Below are positions 27,176-28,598 of a stretch of 28,598 nt of DNA, one piece after another. Under the pieces are notes generated by a model, which was given only the letters and a program-made list of their open reading frames with translations, searched no databases and was not told where the DNA came from. Both the position numbers and the translations under genes were made by a program. Each line of letters starts with the position of its first letter. Position 1 is the stretch's first letter. Source of the stretch: Bacteroidota bacterium (GTDB lineage: Bacteria; Bacteroidota; Bacteroidia; Bacteroidales; VadinHA17); assembly GCA_022711195.1 (NCBI GenBank), contig JAKLFN010000004.1, positions 1-28,598 on the forward strand, given 5' to 3'.

Positions 27176-28598
27176 TCACTCATCCTGGAATGAAGTATTT
27201 TCATTTTTATCTTCTGCCTTCCCATATCTTTTCCAGATAAAGAAAACAGGTATACCAATGAGGACTATTATCAATCCCGGGAATGTGTAGGCCGGTTTAT
27301 ATATAAGAAGGATGACCATTATTATCACTGTTGTGATTATATATATTGCAGGTACAACAGGATAGCCAAAAGCCTTATATGGTCTGGGAATATCAGGACG
27401 TTTTTTCCTTAAAATAAAGATTGCAAGAATTGTAAGAGCAAAAAAGATCAGTACGGCAAATATCACATAATCAAGCAGATCGCTGTATGTTCCCGACAGG
27501 CAGAGCAGTATTGACCAGATACCCTGTATCACGAGGGCAAAACCCGGTACTCCGAATTTATTTATCTCTCCAACTCTCTTGAAGAAAAGGCCGTCGATAG
27601 CCATTGCATAATATACACGTGAGCCGGCTAGTATAAGGCTGTGGTTGCATCCGAAGGTGCTTATCATAATAAAAACAGCCATAATGATTGCGGCATAATC
27701 GCCGAACACGACGCTCATGGCCGATGTGGCCACCCTGTCGTCGGTTGCATACTGAATCCCCCTGCTCAGCACATCGGCTCCCCCGGGAGAGCCTGACAGG
27801 GGAAGTATCCTGATATAGACGAAATTGACAAAGAGATACATAACCGACACTATCAGTGTGCCGAACAGAAGGCTGAGTGGAACATTACGCCGTGGATTGA
27901 TCACCTCCCCTGAGATATAGGTAACATTATACCAGGCGTCCGATGAGAAGAGTGCCCCCACCAGCGCTGTTCCGACGGCTGCTACCAGTGCAAATCCGCT
28001 GATCGGGAAAGTCTTCCCGTCACTCCCGATCTGTCCTGCCTGCCAGAAGACCTCACGGTTTATCTCCCACGACCCTAAGGCACGTGTTGCAAAGAATCCT
28101 ATGATTATCACTCCAAGCAGCGACAAGATCTTTGTGGAAGAAAAGATATTCTGCACTATTTTTCCGGTAACTATGCCTCTGGTGTTAAGCCATGTCAGGA
28201 AGGCTATCATTATTATAGCCACGATCATTGTGCTGGATATCTTCAGAGGTCCGAGATGCATCAGTATATTTCTGTCAGATATCCATGGTATGAGCACTCC
28301 GGAGAATTTTGCAAAAGCCACTGCCACTGCTGCAATTGAACCGCACTGAATGACCAGGAAGGTCGTCCACCCGAAAAGAAAACCAAGCAGGGGATGGTAT
28401 GCTTCCTTCAGGTAGACATACTGTCCTCCGACATGAGGCATCATAGAGGCCAGCTCACCATAGCTTATTGCACCTATTATGGTTATTAACCCGGTAATAA
28501 TCCAGACTACCATCAGCCATCCCGGCGATCCGACAGTTCTGGCAATATCGGCGCTTACAATGAAAATGCCCGAGCCTATCATGGCCCCGGCAACAAGA
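27176..28598 (-). CDS. APC-superfamily amino acid permease, 5' end outside window
   Basis: The frame stays open to the window edge (residues LVAGAM before the in-frame ATG at 28582), so the real start is beyond 28598. The visible 474 residues hold about 12 hydrophobic segments. The first is the APC signature segment AGAMIGSGIFIVSADIARTV, which binds substrate, followed by SYGELASMMPHVGGQYVYLKE. Later FSSDAWYNVTYISGEVINPR is typical of LAT/APC-type amino-acid transporters. The C-terminus is short and acidic (KAEDKNENTSFQDE). The substrate amino acid cannot be determined. The RsmF-like gene follows 46 bp downstream on the same strand. Confidence 0.92.
   Translation of the reverse strand, partial: LVAGAMIGSGIFIVSADIARTVGSPGWLMVVWIITGLITIIGAISYGELASMMPHVGGQYVYLKEAYHPLLGFLFGWTTFLVIQCGSIAAVAVAFAKFSGVLIPWISDRNILMHLGPLKISSTMIVAIIMIAFLTWLNTRGIVTGKIVQNIFSSTKILSLLGVIIIGFFATRALGSWEINREVFWQAGQIGSDGKTFPISGFALVAAVGTALVGALFSSDAWYNVTYISGEVINPRRNVPLSLLFGTLIVSVMYLFVNFVYIRILPLSGSPGGADVLSRGIQYATDDRVATSAMSVVFGDYAAIIMAVFIMISTFGCNHSLILAGSRVYYAMAIDGLFFKRVGEINKFGVPGFALVIQGIWSILLCLSGTYSDLLDYVIFAVLIFFALTILAIFILRKKRPDIPRPYKAFGYPVVPAIYIITTVIIMVILLIYKPAYTFPGLIIVLIGIPVFFIWKRYGKAEDKNENTSFQDE

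Overview
The window looks like chromosomal DNA from a Bacteroidota member, most likely an anaerobic Bacteroidales-type organism. The signs are a type IX secretion (T9SS) C-terminal sorting domain, DUF4294 and ORF6N genes, lipoprotein glycoside hydrolase and oxidoreductase genes, TAnnTTTG-type promoter boxes, and no consistent Shine-Dalgarno sequences. Fhs, GcvP and an oxygen-sensitive type of sulfatase maturase fit an anaerobe. This placement is inference from gene content; no marker phylogeny was possible. I count 24 protein genes (the first and last cut by the window edges), one pseudogene fragment, and many short repeats.

Layout. 1-2352 (+): tail of a T9SS surface protein, then an RluD-type pseudouridine synthase. 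2439-4306 (-): LemA and two TPM-domain proteins in one operon. 4511-5482 (+): D-Ala-D-Ala ligase. 5531-9328 (-): a three-gene exported catabolic-looking cluster (URO-D-like protein, DUF6807/PmoA-like protein, lipoprotein Gfo/Idh-type oxidoreductase). 9447-13664 (-): Pcm, an MBL hydrolase and glycine dehydrogenase GcvP. 13787-14422 (+): an exopolysaccharide-type sugar transferase. 14507-15366 (-): an ORF6N DNA-binding gene, a palindromic repeat array and the last 40 or so codons of a tyrosine recombinase. 15365-16548 (-): ThpR and a DUF4294 protein. 16690-18490 (+): a DUF3267 membrane zincin-like protein and an exported PHP phosphoesterase. 18539-23484 (-): Fhs and a lipoprotein LacZ-type beta-galactosidase. 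23593-24450 (+): a Tat-exported dienelactone hydrolase. 24471-28598 (-): a radical-SAM sulfatase maturase-like protein, an RsmF-like rRNA methyltransferase and an APC amino-acid permease.

Most genes are ordinary housekeeping or polysaccharide-scavenging functions. GcvP and Fhs feed the folate one-carbon pool. The beta-galactosidase, PHP protein, URO-D/DUF6807/oxidoreductase cluster and sulfatase maturase suggest a glycan-degrading life.

The most unusual part is 15086-15366. Five 27-nt periods, four of them near-perfect palindromes with compensating base changes, lie exactly between the stop codon of a decayed tyrosine recombinase and an ORF6N DNA-binding gene. This could be an operator array for the ORF6N protein or a recombination site of an extinct mobile element. 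Separately, four gene junctions carry tandem 7-nt repeats, and every one of the five convergent gene junctions holds a repeat or hairpin. One heptamer array has been read into the C-terminus of the DUF3267 gene, which now overlaps the next gene.
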